Assembly: GCA_036488085.1 (NCBI GenBank)
Contig: DASXHZ010000009.1
Coordinates: forward strand, 1 to 44,200
Origin: DASXHZ01 sp036488085
GTDB lineage: Bacteria > Acidobacteriota > Thermoanaerobaculia > Gp7-AA8
Length of the DNA stretch: 44,200 nucleotides
Direction: 5' to 3'
The translations under genes and the position numbers were made by a program. How positions within the stretch are numbered: the first letter of the stretch is position 1; every line of letters begins with the position of its first letter. A model generated the notes under the pieces. It was not told the origin of the DNA, made no database searches, and was given only the letters and a program-made list of their open reading frames with translations. Below, in pieces: positions 7,950 to 17,756 of the stretch.

Positions 7950-9518
7950 ATGCGTCCTCTCGTCCGCTACGGCGTCGCGTTGCTCTTCGTCGGGGCGGCG
8001 GCGCTGATTCAGTACTCGTTCGCGGCGGTTTTTCACGAACGTCCGTTCTTCCTCTTTGTCGGCGCCATCTTTGCGGCGGCAGTCTTCTGCGGCTCTCGCC
8101 CGGCTTTGCTCGGCATCGCGGTTTCCAGCGTAGCGGTATCGCTCCTCGGCCACTTCCCCTCGGTGACCGGCGGAGTGGTGCAGGTCTTCCTCTTCGCCGC
8201 GCTGGGCGTGGCGCTGGTGCTCGCCCTCTCGAAGCGGCGCGAAGCCGATCTCCGCGACGAACGCGCCACCACCGAATCAATGCGCATGCTCAACGAAGTC
8301 AGCGACGTCCTGTCGTCTTCGCTCGACTACGAGGAGACTATTCCGGCCGCGGTACGCCTCGCCTTGACGCAGCTCGGCGACTGGTGCACCGTCAGCTTCA
8401 TCGACGAGGACGGCCGCGTCCGCCGCCTCACGGTCGCACATCGCGATCCGGAAAAAGACCAGCACGCGCAGCGGATGATGACCGACTTCGCGCCACGCCG
8501 CGATCTGCCGCAGCCGGTCACCGACTCGATCAACCTCCGCAAGCCGACGATTCTGAATGCGCTCGACGAGCAGTTCCTGGTGCGCGCCAGCTCCGGCCCT
8601 GAACACGCCACTCTCGTCCGCGACCTCGGCTTCGGATCGATGCTCGTCGCACCGATGGTGGCGCGCGGCCGCACCATCGGTGCTATTTCGTTCATGGCGG
8701 CGCAGGCGGGACGCTTCGACGACAACGACGCGAACCTCGCGGAGCTGATCGCGCGGCGTGCAGCAATCGCGATCGACAACGCCCAGCTTTATCGCGCCGC
8801 GGTCGAGGCGAGCAACGCGAAGGACGAGTTCCTAGCCACCGTCTCGCACGAGCTCCGCACGCCAATGACCGCAACGCTCGGCTGGGTGCGCATGCTCAAC
8901 CTCGGGCATTTCGATCCGGAGACGCAGAAGACGGCGCTCGACGCCATCGAGCGCTCCACACGTGCGCAGGCGAAGCTGATCGAGGACATCCTCGACGTCT
9001 CCTCGATCGTCCTCGGCAAGTTCCGCCTCGATCTCGAGCCGGTCGATCTTCGCAGCGTCGTGAACGCGGCGATCGAGACGCTCCGTCCTGCCAGCGAAGC
9101 GAAGCAGATCGCGGTCAACGTCGATACGTCGCGCTGGAGCGGCACGGTGCAGGGAGACCCCGACCGCCTGCAGCAGGTGATCTGGAACCTCGTCTCCAAC
9201 GCGATTAAGTTCGGCCGGCGCGCAGGCCACATCGGCGTCACCGTCGAGTGCGTCGACGATCATGCGCGGATCAGCGTCGTGGACGACGGCCCGGGCATCG
9301 ACACCGCCCTCCTCCCCTTCGTCTTCGACCGCTTCTGGCGCGCGGACAAGGGCGCGACGCGCACGTACGGCGGGCTCGGGCTCGGCCTCTCGATCGTGCG
9401 GCACCTGACGGAGTTGCACGGCGGCACCGTTACCGTGACGAGCGACGGCGCGGGCCAGGGAGCGACGTTCGTCGTCGACCTGCCGGCTTCGGCCCCAGTT
9501 GCGCAGCCGACGGATTGA
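7950..9518 (+). CDS. GAF-domain sensor histidine kinase (orphan)
   Basis: A 522-aa membrane-bound sensor kinase. Three to four hydrophobic segments fill residues 5-95 (DUF4118/MASE-like sensor), followed by a GAF domain (about 115-280), a HisKA dimerisation domain with phospho-acceptor His300 in ATVSHELRTPM, and a HATPase domain. The latter shows the N-box (WNLVSNAIKFG), G1 (VVDDGPGID), F-box (FDRFWRAD) and G2 (GGLGLGLSI), so it should be catalytically active. No receiver domain or adjacent response regulator is present, so its partner is elsewhere. The ATG start is supported by the signal-anchor-like N-terminus; TACACT at 7926-7931 may be its -10. Confidence 0.9.
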   Translation: MRPLVRYGVALLFVGAAALIQYSFAAVFHERPFFLFVGAIFAAAVFCGSRPALLGIAVSSVAVSLLGHFPSVTGGVVQVFLFAALGVALVLALSKRREADLRDERATTESMRMLNEVSDVLSSSLDYEETIPAAVRLALTQLGDWCTVSFIDEDGRVRRLTVAHRDPEKDQHAQRMMTDFAPRRDLPQPVTDSINLRKPTILNALDEQFLVRASSGPEHATLVRDLGFGSMLVAPMVARGRTIGAISFMAAQAGRFDDNDANLAELIARRAAIAIDNAQLYRAAVEASNAKDEFLATVSHELRTPMTATLGWVRMLNLGHFDPETQKTALDAIERSTRAQAKLIEDILDVSSIVLGKFRLDLEPVDLRSVVNAAIETLRPASEAKQIAVNVDTSRWSGTVQGDPDRLQQVIWNLVSNAIKFGRRAGHIGVTVECVDDHARISVVDDGPGIDTALLPFVFDRFWRADKGATRTYGGLGLGLSIVRHLTELHGGTVTVTSDGAGQGATFVVDLPASAPVAQPTD

Positions 9519-9589
9519 GGCTATCCTTCCATCCACCCACCTGGAACGCGCCAAGCGTCTCTCAATCGACGCGGCACCACGACTATGGC

Positions 9590-10039
9590 ATGCGTTCAAT
9601 CTTTTTTCCGATTCTGATTCTCACGGCGGCGACTGCGTTCGCTGCACCGATGATGCGCGTCACGGGGGTGAAAGACGCCCGGACGTTGATCGTCGACCGC
9701 GGAGGCGTCGCGAGCGAAGTGCAGCTCGGCGACGTGATCATTCCGCCCGGCGAGGAAGCGGCGGCAGCGGAGTTCCTCCGCGGGAAACTCGTCGAGCGAT
9801 ACGTGATGGTGGAGAGCAACGCCCGCGGCGAGGCCTACGTCTACCGTTCGCCCGACGCGCTCTTCATCAACGGCGAGCTGCTGCGCCGCGCGTACCTGAC
9901 GGAGGGCACGAAGATGACGATCATCGGCGAGTCTTTCCCAGGCCCGGAGCGGTCGACGCGCGCCGCGCCGGTGCCCGCCGTCAAACGGATTCCGGCCCTG
10001 CCGCGTCCGCGAACGATACGGCGCACCTCGAAGAAGTGA
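9590..10039 (+). CDS. Secreted SNase-fold (thermonuclease-like) protein, degenerate
   Basis: A 149-aa protein with a signal peptide (MRSIFFPILILTAATAFAA) and a single OB-fold domain like staphylococcal nuclease: VTGVKDARTLIVD, VQLGDVIIPPGEEAAAAEFLRGKL, YVMVESNARGEAYVYR, LFINGELLRRAYL. The active-site positions look lost: the family's DGDT is KDART, and the Arg of RL..VDTPE is replaced (VQLGDVIIPP). Only an Arg in ARGEAYVY may correspond to a catalytic arginine. It is therefore more likely a binding or structural protein than a nuclease. The Arg/Lys-rich C-terminal tail may contact nucleic acid or the envelope. The start gives a clean signal peptide; no strong SD. Confidence 0.65.
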   Translation: MRSIFFPILILTAATAFAAPMMRVTGVKDARTLIVDRGGVASEVQLGDVIIPPGEEAAAAEFLRGKLVERYVMVESNARGEAYVYRSPDALFINGELLRRAYLTEGTKMTIIGESFPGPERSTRAAPVPAVKRIPALPRPRTIRRTSKK

Positions 10040-10052
10040 TGTGTGAGGTCGA

Positions 10053-10079
10053 TGCTTGCAATGCTTTCAATGCTTTCAA
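10053..10079. repeat. 9-bp direct repeat between convergent genes
   Basis: AATGCTTTC occurs twice in tandem after a related AATGC/GCTTGC stretch and before another AATGC, in the 36-bp gap between convergent gene ends. It reaches the stop codon of the metallopeptidase gene. Confidence 0.5.
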
Positions 10080-10936
10080 TGCGCGAAGGTGTCGCATGAC
10101 GACACCTGTCCGGAATCGAAGCCCCGCCGGAACCAGGACGAGCGTTCCTGCGCCGAACCGTGGGTCCACGTCTCCGGATTCACGCGACGTCCCGCCATCC
10201 GCTGGATGCGGTCGTCGCCGACCGATGACGCGGCGTTCATCGCCTCGTCGACGTCCCCTGCTTCGAGCAGGCCGCGCTGTTGCGTCGAATGCGCCCAGAC
10301 ACCGGCAAAGCAGTCGGCCTGCAACTCGAGACGGACCGAGAGCTCTTTCGATGGGCTGCCGCCGCTCTGCATCGCGTCACGGACCTTGTCCGAGATGCCG
10401 AGAATGTGCTGCACGTGATGTCCGACCTCGTGACCGATCACATACGCCTGGGCGAAATCGCCCGGCGCGCCGAAGCGATCGCGCAGCTCGTCGTAGAACG
10501 CGAGGTCGATGTAGACGTGTTCGTCATCGGGACAGTAGAACGGCCCCGAGGCCGCGCTGGCAAAGCCGCAGCCGCTCGCCACCTGATCGCGGAACGGCGT
10601 CAGGCGCGCGTGGTGGTACTGCGTTCCCGTCTGCTCCGGCAACAGCTTGTCCCACGTCGACTGCACGTCGTCGAGAACAAACGAGACGAACTGCATTTCC
10701 TTGTGCTCCGCGGCCGACTCCTGCACCGGCTGATTCACCTGCTGACGCGGAGCGGGAGCCTGCGAGTTGTCGAACAGTGCGAAGAAGTTGCGGTGGAAGA
10801 GAAGGCTGAGGACCCCCACGAGGATCAAGCCGCCGCAGCCGAGCGAGCCGCCGCCGAATCCGAACCCGCCAAATCCGCCGCCCGAGCCGCGAGCGTCGTC
10901 GATGTCTGAACTGATTCCCCCTGGAGTCCAGCGCAC
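10076..10936 (-). CDS. Neutral zinc metallopeptidase, YpfJ family
   Basis: A 286-aa protein of the putative neutral zinc metallopeptidase family (PF04228). The N-terminus MRWTPGGISSDIDDARG is typical, followed by a Gly-rich stretch and one membrane anchor (about 33-56). The extracytoplasmic domain carries the zinc motif H169-E-x-x-H173 (VIGHEVGHHVQ), a FYCPDDEHVYID segment and QADCFAGVWAH, which probably supplies the third ligand region. Substrates of this family are not known. The end is convergent with the SNase-like gene. The start at 10936 is the ATG giving the family N-terminus. Confidence 0.88.
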   Translation of the reverse strand: MRWTPGGISSDIDDARGSGGGFGGFGFGGGSLGCGGLILVGVLSLLFHRNFFALFDNSQAPAPRQQVNQPVQESAAEHKEMQFVSFVLDDVQSTWDKLLPEQTGTQYHHARLTPFRDQVASGCGFASAASGPFYCPDDEHVYIDLAFYDELRDRFGAPGDFAQAYVIGHEVGHHVQHILGISDKVRDAMQSGGSPSKELSVRLELQADCFAGVWAHSTQQRGLLEAGDVDEAMNAASSVGDDRIQRMAGRRVNPETWTHGSAQERSSWFRRGFDSGQVSSCDTFAH

Positions 10937-10989
10937 GGAGGACGGATTAGCACGAGCGAGGCCAACCGCGGACTGCCTCCGACCCTAGG

Positions 10990-13542
10990 TCAGATCTGGC
11001 CGCTGGCGGGCGGGTAGTCGTCGGCGCGGACGAGGATCTCGCGCGGCTTCGATCCTTGCGAGGGACCGACGACGCCGTTCGCTTCCATGATCTCGATCAG
11101 GCGCGCGGCGCGGGAGTAGCCGAGCTTCAGACGGCGCTGCAGGTACGACGCGGACGCCTGGCCGGTGGTGAGCACGACGCGAACTGCCTCGTCGTACTTT
11201 GGATCTTCGAGGTACTCGATCCCGTCGGCGCCGCTCTTCTCCGGCTCGATCTTCGTCACTTCCTCGAGGTACTTCGGCTCTCCCTGGTTCCGCTTCACGA
11301 AGTCGACGACCTCGTTGATCTCGCGTTCGGAGACATAAGCGCCGTGCAGGCGGCGGATGCGCGCCGTGCCGGGCGGGAGGAAGAGCATGTCGCCGCTGCC
11401 GAGGAGCCTCTCGGCGCCTTGCGTATCGAGAATCGTGCGCGAGTCGATGCGCGACGCGACCTGATAGCTGATACGAGACGGGAAGTTCGCCTTGATGACG
11501 CCCGTGATCACGTCGACCGAGGGCCGCTGCGTCGCGATGATCAGGTGGATGCCGACCGCGCGCGCCTTCTGCGCCAGCCGCGTGACGGAATCTTCCACGT
11601 CCTTCGGCGCGATCATCATCAGGTCCGCGAATTCGTCGATGATGATGACGATGTACTGGAGAGGCTCCGGGATCGGCGCGTCGTCCGGGCTCTTCTTCGC
11701 GCGACGCAGCGCTTCAGGGTCTTTGAGCAGCGCGTTGTATTGGTCGATGTTGCGGACTCCGCACTCGGCCAGCGTGCGGTAACGGTTTTCCATTTCCGCC
11801 ACCGACCAGATCAACGCGTTCGACGCGAGCTTCGGATCGGTGACGATCGGATGCAGCAGATGCGGGATGTCTTCGTAGATCTTCAGCTCGACCATCTTCG
11901 GGTCGATCATGATCATCCGGAGCTGCCTCGGCAGCGCCTTGTAGAGCAGCGAGACGATCATCGAGTTGAGACCGACCGACTTCCCCGCGCCGGTCGCGCC
12001 AGCGACGAGGAGGTGCGGCATCTTGGCGAGGTCGGTCACGAACGCGTCACCGTGAATGTCTTTGCCCAGGGCGAGCGTCAGGAGCGACTGCTGCTGCGTG
12101 AAGACGTCGGTGTCGATGATGTCGCGGAGCGCGATCAACTCGCGCTTCTTGTTCGGCACCTCGATGCCGACCGTGGACGATCCGCTGATGCGCTCGATGC
12201 GGATCGACTCCGCCTTCAGGGCGAGCGCCAGATCGTCGCCGAGGTTCACGACTTTCGCGTACTTCACGCCGGCTGACGGCTTGAACTCGAAGGTCGTGAC
12301 GACCGGTCCCGGATGGTAGGCGGTGACTTCGCCTTCTACGGCAAACTCCCGGCAGCGCTCCTCGATCAGGTGTCCGATCTCGAGGAACTTCTTGTGGACC
12401 TCGTCGTTGATCGTGTCCTGCTTCGGTCCTTCTTTGAGCAGGTTGGCCGGCGGCAGCTCGTCGCTGAGCGCGGTCCGCGGCGAGCGTGCCTCTTTTTTCG
12501 GCGCCGGCTTGCGAGCCGCGGGGCGCGGGATCTGCGGCTTCGGACGGATGCGCGGCGGATCGTCGAGGAAGAGCGGGTCTTCGAAGTCGATCGGGGGCTC
12601 GATGGGTTGGAACGTGGTTGTGGGCGAGATCGTCGTGATGGCACGCCCCTCACCCGGCCTTCGGCCACCCTCTCCCGTTGGGAGAGAGCCCGGAGGTTCG
12701 TCATAGAGCGTGAAGGGGTCGGGCGTCTCCTGCGTCGCCAGCGCTTCGGCGGCTTTGCGCAGGTCCGCCTTCGTGACTTTGCGGATCTGGAAGCGACCCG
12801 CTCCGCGCACTTCGCGGATGATCGGGCCGGAAACATCCTCCTCATCTTCCTCGGCGGGCGGCGGCGTGGCGACGAGCCGCAGCGCAGGCGCTTCTTTCTC
12901 GATGTGCTTGCGCAGCACGGAGTCCTTCATCTTCTCCTTGCGCCGGCGCTCGGTGAAACGCGCCCACTGCAGCGTGAGCGCACGTCCCGCGGCGACGACT
13001 TTGCGATGCAGCGCGAGGAAGAGCGCGCCGAGGGAGATGCGCGTCGCGAGGAGAAGTCCGATGAGGATCGCCGTGATCAGCGCGATCGCCGCGCCGGTCG
13101 CGTTCAGGTTCGACGAGGCGGCGTGATTGATCTCCGTGCCGAGGTAACCGCCGGACGGAACGAGCGCTCCGCGAAACCAGATGCTGCCGATCGTCAGATC
13201 GAACATCGGCGGGAGCGCGAGCGCGAGAATCGTGAAGCCGATCAGCTTCGTCTGCAGGAACTCGAGGTCCTTCCCCCAGAACCGGTTCCACCCGATGACG
13301 AGCAGACCGCCGGGGAAAAGGACGCTCGCGAATCCGAAGAAGCTGACGAAGACCCACGCGACGGTCGCGCCGTAATAGCCGATCCAGTTCGCGATGCTGG
13401 AGTTGGTCGAGGTGAAGAACGCCGAGGAGTCGCCGGGGTGATAGGAGACGAGGGCCGCGGAAAGACTCACTCCGATCGCGAGGATCACCACCCCGATCAG
13501 CTCCCCGCCCCGGCGGCTACGCGCGAATTGCGATAGCTCCAT
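10990..13542 (-). CDS. ftsK: DNA translocase FtsK/SpoIIIE
   Basis: A septum-anchored DNA pump that clears chromosome DNA and aids dimer resolution at division. The 850-aa protein has four N-terminal membrane segments (about 15-190), a variable linker, and the motor domain with Walker A (GATGAGKSVGLN) and Walker B (IIIDEFADLMM), QRPSVDVITG, then the C-terminal winged-helix gamma domain (LKLGYSRAARLIEIMEANGVVG) that reads KOPS. A REP-like element (12641-12690) sits in frame in the linker and adds about 17 residues, SLPTGEGGRRPGEGRA. ATG at 13540-13542 is chosen over an upstream TTG because MELSQFARSRRG fits the family N-terminus; no strong SD. Confidence 0.93.
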   Translation of the reverse strand: MELSQFARSRRGGELIGVVILAIGVSLSAALVSYHPGDSSAFFTSTNSSIANWIGYYGATVAWVFVSFFGFASVLFPGGLLVIGWNRFWGKDLEFLQTKLIGFTILALALPPMFDLTIGSIWFRGALVPSGGYLGTEINHAASSNLNATGAAIALITAILIGLLLATRISLGALFLALHRKVVAAGRALTLQWARFTERRRKEKMKDSVLRKHIEKEAPALRLVATPPPAEEDEEDVSGPIIREVRGAGRFQIRKVTKADLRKAAEALATQETPDPFTLYDEPPGSLPTGEGGRRPGEGRAITTISPTTTFQPIEPPIDFEDPLFLDDPPRIRPKPQIPRPAARKPAPKKEARSPRTALSDELPPANLLKEGPKQDTINDEVHKKFLEIGHLIEERCREFAVEGEVTAYHPGPVVTTFEFKPSAGVKYAKVVNLGDDLALALKAESIRIERISGSSTVGIEVPNKKRELIALRDIIDTDVFTQQQSLLTLALGKDIHGDAFVTDLAKMPHLLVAGATGAGKSVGLNSMIVSLLYKALPRQLRMIMIDPKMVELKIYEDIPHLLHPIVTDPKLASNALIWSVAEMENRYRTLAECGVRNIDQYNALLKDPEALRRAKKSPDDAPIPEPLQYIVIIIDEFADLMMIAPKDVEDSVTRLAQKARAVGIHLIIATQRPSVDVITGVIKANFPSRISYQVASRIDSRTILDTQGAERLLGSGDMLFLPPGTARIRRLHGAYVSEREINEVVDFVKRNQGEPKYLEEVTKIEPEKSGADGIEYLEDPKYDEAVRVVLTTGQASASYLQRRLKLGYSRAARLIEIMEANGVVGPSQGSKPREILVRADDYPPASGQI
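12641..12690 (+). repeat. REP-like palindromic repeat, copy 2, inside ftsK
   Basis: The element begins GCACGCCCCTCACCCGGCC, forms GGCC-TTC-GGCC and CTCTCCC/GGGAGAG hairpins, and is read in frame through ftsK as Pro/Gly/Arg-rich linker. It is the same family as the copies at 7-56, 32971-33020 and 33043-33090. Confidence 0.85.
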
Positions 13543-13592
13543 CACACCCAACCCGTTCAGGAGCAAAGAGTAGCAGAAATCGTGCTACGTGA

Positions 13593-14708
13593 TCAGTAAT
13601 GCGGTCCCGGATCGGTCCCCCCCGGCGAGCCGACGTCGAACGTCCCCTCCATGCTGGCGTGCCCCGTACCGCAGCTCGAGTTCGTGCACGTGTAAAAGTA
13701 CGTGCCGTTCATCGGGACCGTGAAGTTATACGTGAAGACAGTATTCAACGGATACGGCCCGCGGTCGGGCACGAGGTCCGCGCTGCCGTCCGGCGTCGTC
13801 AGGCGGAAGCCGTGAAGGCCGCCGACGTTCGCGCTCACTTTGAACGTCACCTGATCGCCTGCCTTGAGTGTCGTCGGCGCCGGCGAGATCGCGATGTTGA
13901 AGCTGCTCAGCGTTACGGTGAAGACCTTGACCGTCGGCGTGCTGGAGGCAGACGGAGGATCGCTGTCATTGCTGGCCGGGATGTACGTCGGATCGGTCGA
14001 GCCGTTGTCGACGACCGAGCCGTAGGCGACGATCGGCTGATCGGAGACGAAGCCGACCCACGCATCCGAGAGGTCGGCGCTGCCCGGGATGTTGTCGCCG
14101 AACGCGGTCATCGGCGTCGGGGCGACGACGGCGAAGGGGGGCATCGTCATCTGGTGCGGAGTCCCGATGACGGCGTTGGTCTTGTCGTAAACGCGCCACG
14201 TGATGTTCGCGGCCGTGGCGTTCGGGTTCACGGCGCCGACGTTGGTGCGGAAGGTTCCATGCTGACCGCCGCCGCCATTGTTCTTCAACTGGATGACGAC
14301 GCCGTTGCGCAGCGCCGTCGTGCTGTCGACGCCTCCGACGAACTGGCCCAGCGTGTCGCCGTTGACCGCGGCATAGATGCGCTGCGTCGCGACGAAGTCA
14401 TCGGACGACGAGAGACGGATCGCGCCGAGGGAGGTCGAGTGAAAGAGCGCGGCGACGACGTCGTTGTAGATCAACTGCGTCCGTTTCGGGACGTTGATCG
14501 TGACTGGCTGAGCGCCGGAGTTGTCGCCGTTCCCGACCGGCAGAAAGTACGCTTGAATCTGAATGTCCTTCGTCTGCGAAGGATTGAAAATGCCCGCGTC
14601 GGTGTGGAAGCTCCCCACGGTTCCGCCGATCGATAGATAGACGTCTTTCGCGAACACTGCCGGAACCACCCACAACAACGCTGCGAACAAGACGAGACGG
14701 AAACGCAT
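13593..14708 (-). CDS. Secreted protein with C-terminal cupredoxin/CuA-like domain
   Basis: A 371-aa exported protein (signal peptide MRFRLVLFAALLWVVPAVFA). Residues about 25-250 form an uncharacterised beta-rich domain. The last 90 residues look like a cupredoxin: GDQVTFKVSANVGGLHGF supplies His299, and YFYTC-x4-C-GTGHASM supplies Cys341, Cys346, His350 and Met353. The string CGTGHASMEG is close to the CuA loop of cytochrome oxidase subunit II, but the two cysteines are four residues apart instead of three, so CuA, a type 1 site or a disulfide-stabilised relative are all possible. The start is fixed by AGGAGG (complement of 14715-14721) 6-7 nt before the ATG. The role is unknown; nothing nearby encodes an oxidase. 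Confidence 0.65.
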   Translation of the reverse strand: MRFRLVLFAALLWVVPAVFAKDVYLSIGGTVGSFHTDAGIFNPSQTKDIQIQAYFLPVGNGDNSGAQPVTINVPKRTQLIYNDVVAALFHSTSLGAIRLSSSDDFVATQRIYAAVNGDTLGQFVGGVDSTTALRNGVVIQLKNNGGGGQHGTFRTNVGAVNPNATAANITWRVYDKTNAVIGTPHQMTMPPFAVVAPTPMTAFGDNIPGSADLSDAWVGFVSDQPIVAYGSVVDNGSTDPTYIPASNDSDPPSASSTPTVKVFTVTLSSFNIAISPAPTTLKAGDQVTFKVSANVGGLHGFRLTTPDGSADLVPDRGPYPLNTVFTYNFTVPMNGTYFYTCTNSSCGTGHASMEGTFDVGSPGGTDPGPHY

Positions 14709-14810
14709 GGAAAGTCCTCCTGCGACATTGGAGCGCGAAAGGTCAATTTCGTTACACGCGTGTCGTAACACGTTGGTGAACACCGACTGTGATGTGGATC
14801 ACGTTTCTAA

Positions 14811-16559
<1,749 letters not shown>

Positions 16560-16992
16560 GCCGCCAGTCCTTTCTGTGGTATTCCCGCCGCGAAGAGCCG
16601 CGCGAACTCCGCTCGTTCGAGGGCGTCTCCCCCACGAAGGCGAATCAAGTTTGCGGCGGCGTCGAGCGCAATCGCGCCACGCGTCCCCACCCACTCGGCC
16701 GTCCACTGTAGCGGATCGCGTCCGGCGGGAACAAGCGCGTCGGCGATCATCGCCGGCCGGATTGCCGGCGCCAGACACAACGCCAGCGCCACGCGCCCCA
16801 TTCTCCACACCGCGCCGCTCCAGGCGCGCGCCGTGTCGAGTGTGATGAGCGTGTCGGCGGCGAGCACGAGATAGTCCGAATGCAGGGCGGACGCGAGCGG
16901 GTCGCCGCGGAGATCGCCATCCCCGACCGCGATGATCGCCTCGTCGCGCGAGAGGACTCGGCGCAGGTCGAGCTCGGACGCGCGTGCGACGA

Positions 16993-17727
16993 TCATCGCC
17001 GCCGCGCGACGAGCAGCAATCCCGGCCCGAACGGAATCCACTGGAACAGTCGGTCGATCGAGAAGACCGCGCGCACCAGGCGGACGGCTGCGCGCGCGCG
17101 GCCGGCGCGTGCGACCGAGCGAAGCGCCGCGTCGTCGCTGACGTGCTTGCGCGCGCGACGCTTGTTCATCGGCAGGAGGAAGAGCGTGTCGTACGCGAGC
17201 ACGACCGGGAATCCCCAGAACGCTGCCTTCTCGATGTTGAACGTCTCCCGGAACAGCGCGGTGAGCTGCTCGCGCGAGTAGCGGCGGCGATGCTCGTAAT
17301 AGTCGTCGCTCGCTGACCAGAGGCTCTTCAATGCCGGCACGGTCGCGATGACGCGGCCGTCCGCCTTCACTACTCGCGCGATCTCACGCGCGGCGGCGGC
17401 ATCGTCGTCGAGATGCTCCAGCGTCTCGCCGGTCGTCATTGCGTCGAAGGCGGCGTCTTGGAACGGCATCTTCGTCAGGTCGCCGACGACACTCGGGACG
17501 CCGGCACGAGTCGAATAGAGCGCGGCATCGAACGCGTAGTCGATGCCCGTGACGCGGTACCCGCGGTCACGCAGCCGCGTCGCGAGCTGGCCGAGGCCGA
17601 CGGCGCCGTCGAGAACGCGCGCGCCGCGCGGCACGCGCTCGACTTCGCGCACGATCATCGCGAGACGATGCTCGTGCCGCGGCCCGAACATCTCAGGCTG
17701 CGTTCCCCACTGGTGTGTCGCCGTCAC
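16993..17727 (-). CDS. Class I SAM-dependent methyltransferase
   Basis: A 244-aa predicted methyltransferase. The Rossmann signature is present but atypical: ARVLDGAVGLGQLATRL in place of VLDxGCGxG, then GYRVTGIDYAFDAA, MPFQDAAFDAMTTGETLEHLDD (motif with a family-typical E-x-x-EH) and ADGRVIATVPA. The C-terminal part has a hydrophobic WGFPVVLAYDTLFLLPM stretch, as in lipid- or quinone-acting relatives. The start is uncertain: GTG at 17725-17727 is used; ATG at 17692-17694 (MFGPRHEHR) is an alternative. It is the first gene of the overlapping trio with the crotonase-like and mutase genes. Substrate unknown. Confidence 0.75.
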   Translation of the reverse strand: MTATHQWGTQPEMFGPRHEHRLAMIVREVERVPRGARVLDGAVGLGQLATRLRDRGYRVTGIDYAFDAALYSTRAGVPSVVGDLTKMPFQDAAFDAMTTGETLEHLDDDAAAAREIARVVKADGRVIATVPALKSLWSASDDYYEHRRRYSREQLTALFRETFNIEKAAFWGFPVVLAYDTLFLLPMNKRRARKHVSDDAALRSVARAGRARAAVRLVRAVFSIDRLFQWIPFGPGLLLVARRR

Positions 17728-17732
17728 GTACC

Positions 17733-17756
17733 GGGAGTCTACTTGGGAGTCTACTT
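17733..17756. repeat. 12-bp tandem duplication over a stop codon
   Basis: GGGAGTCTACTT occurs twice head to tail. Read on the minus strand it duplicates the Lys-TAG end of the choice-of-anchor L gene, so a second in-frame TAG follows 12 nt later, just before the methyltransferase start. Confidence 0.75.
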
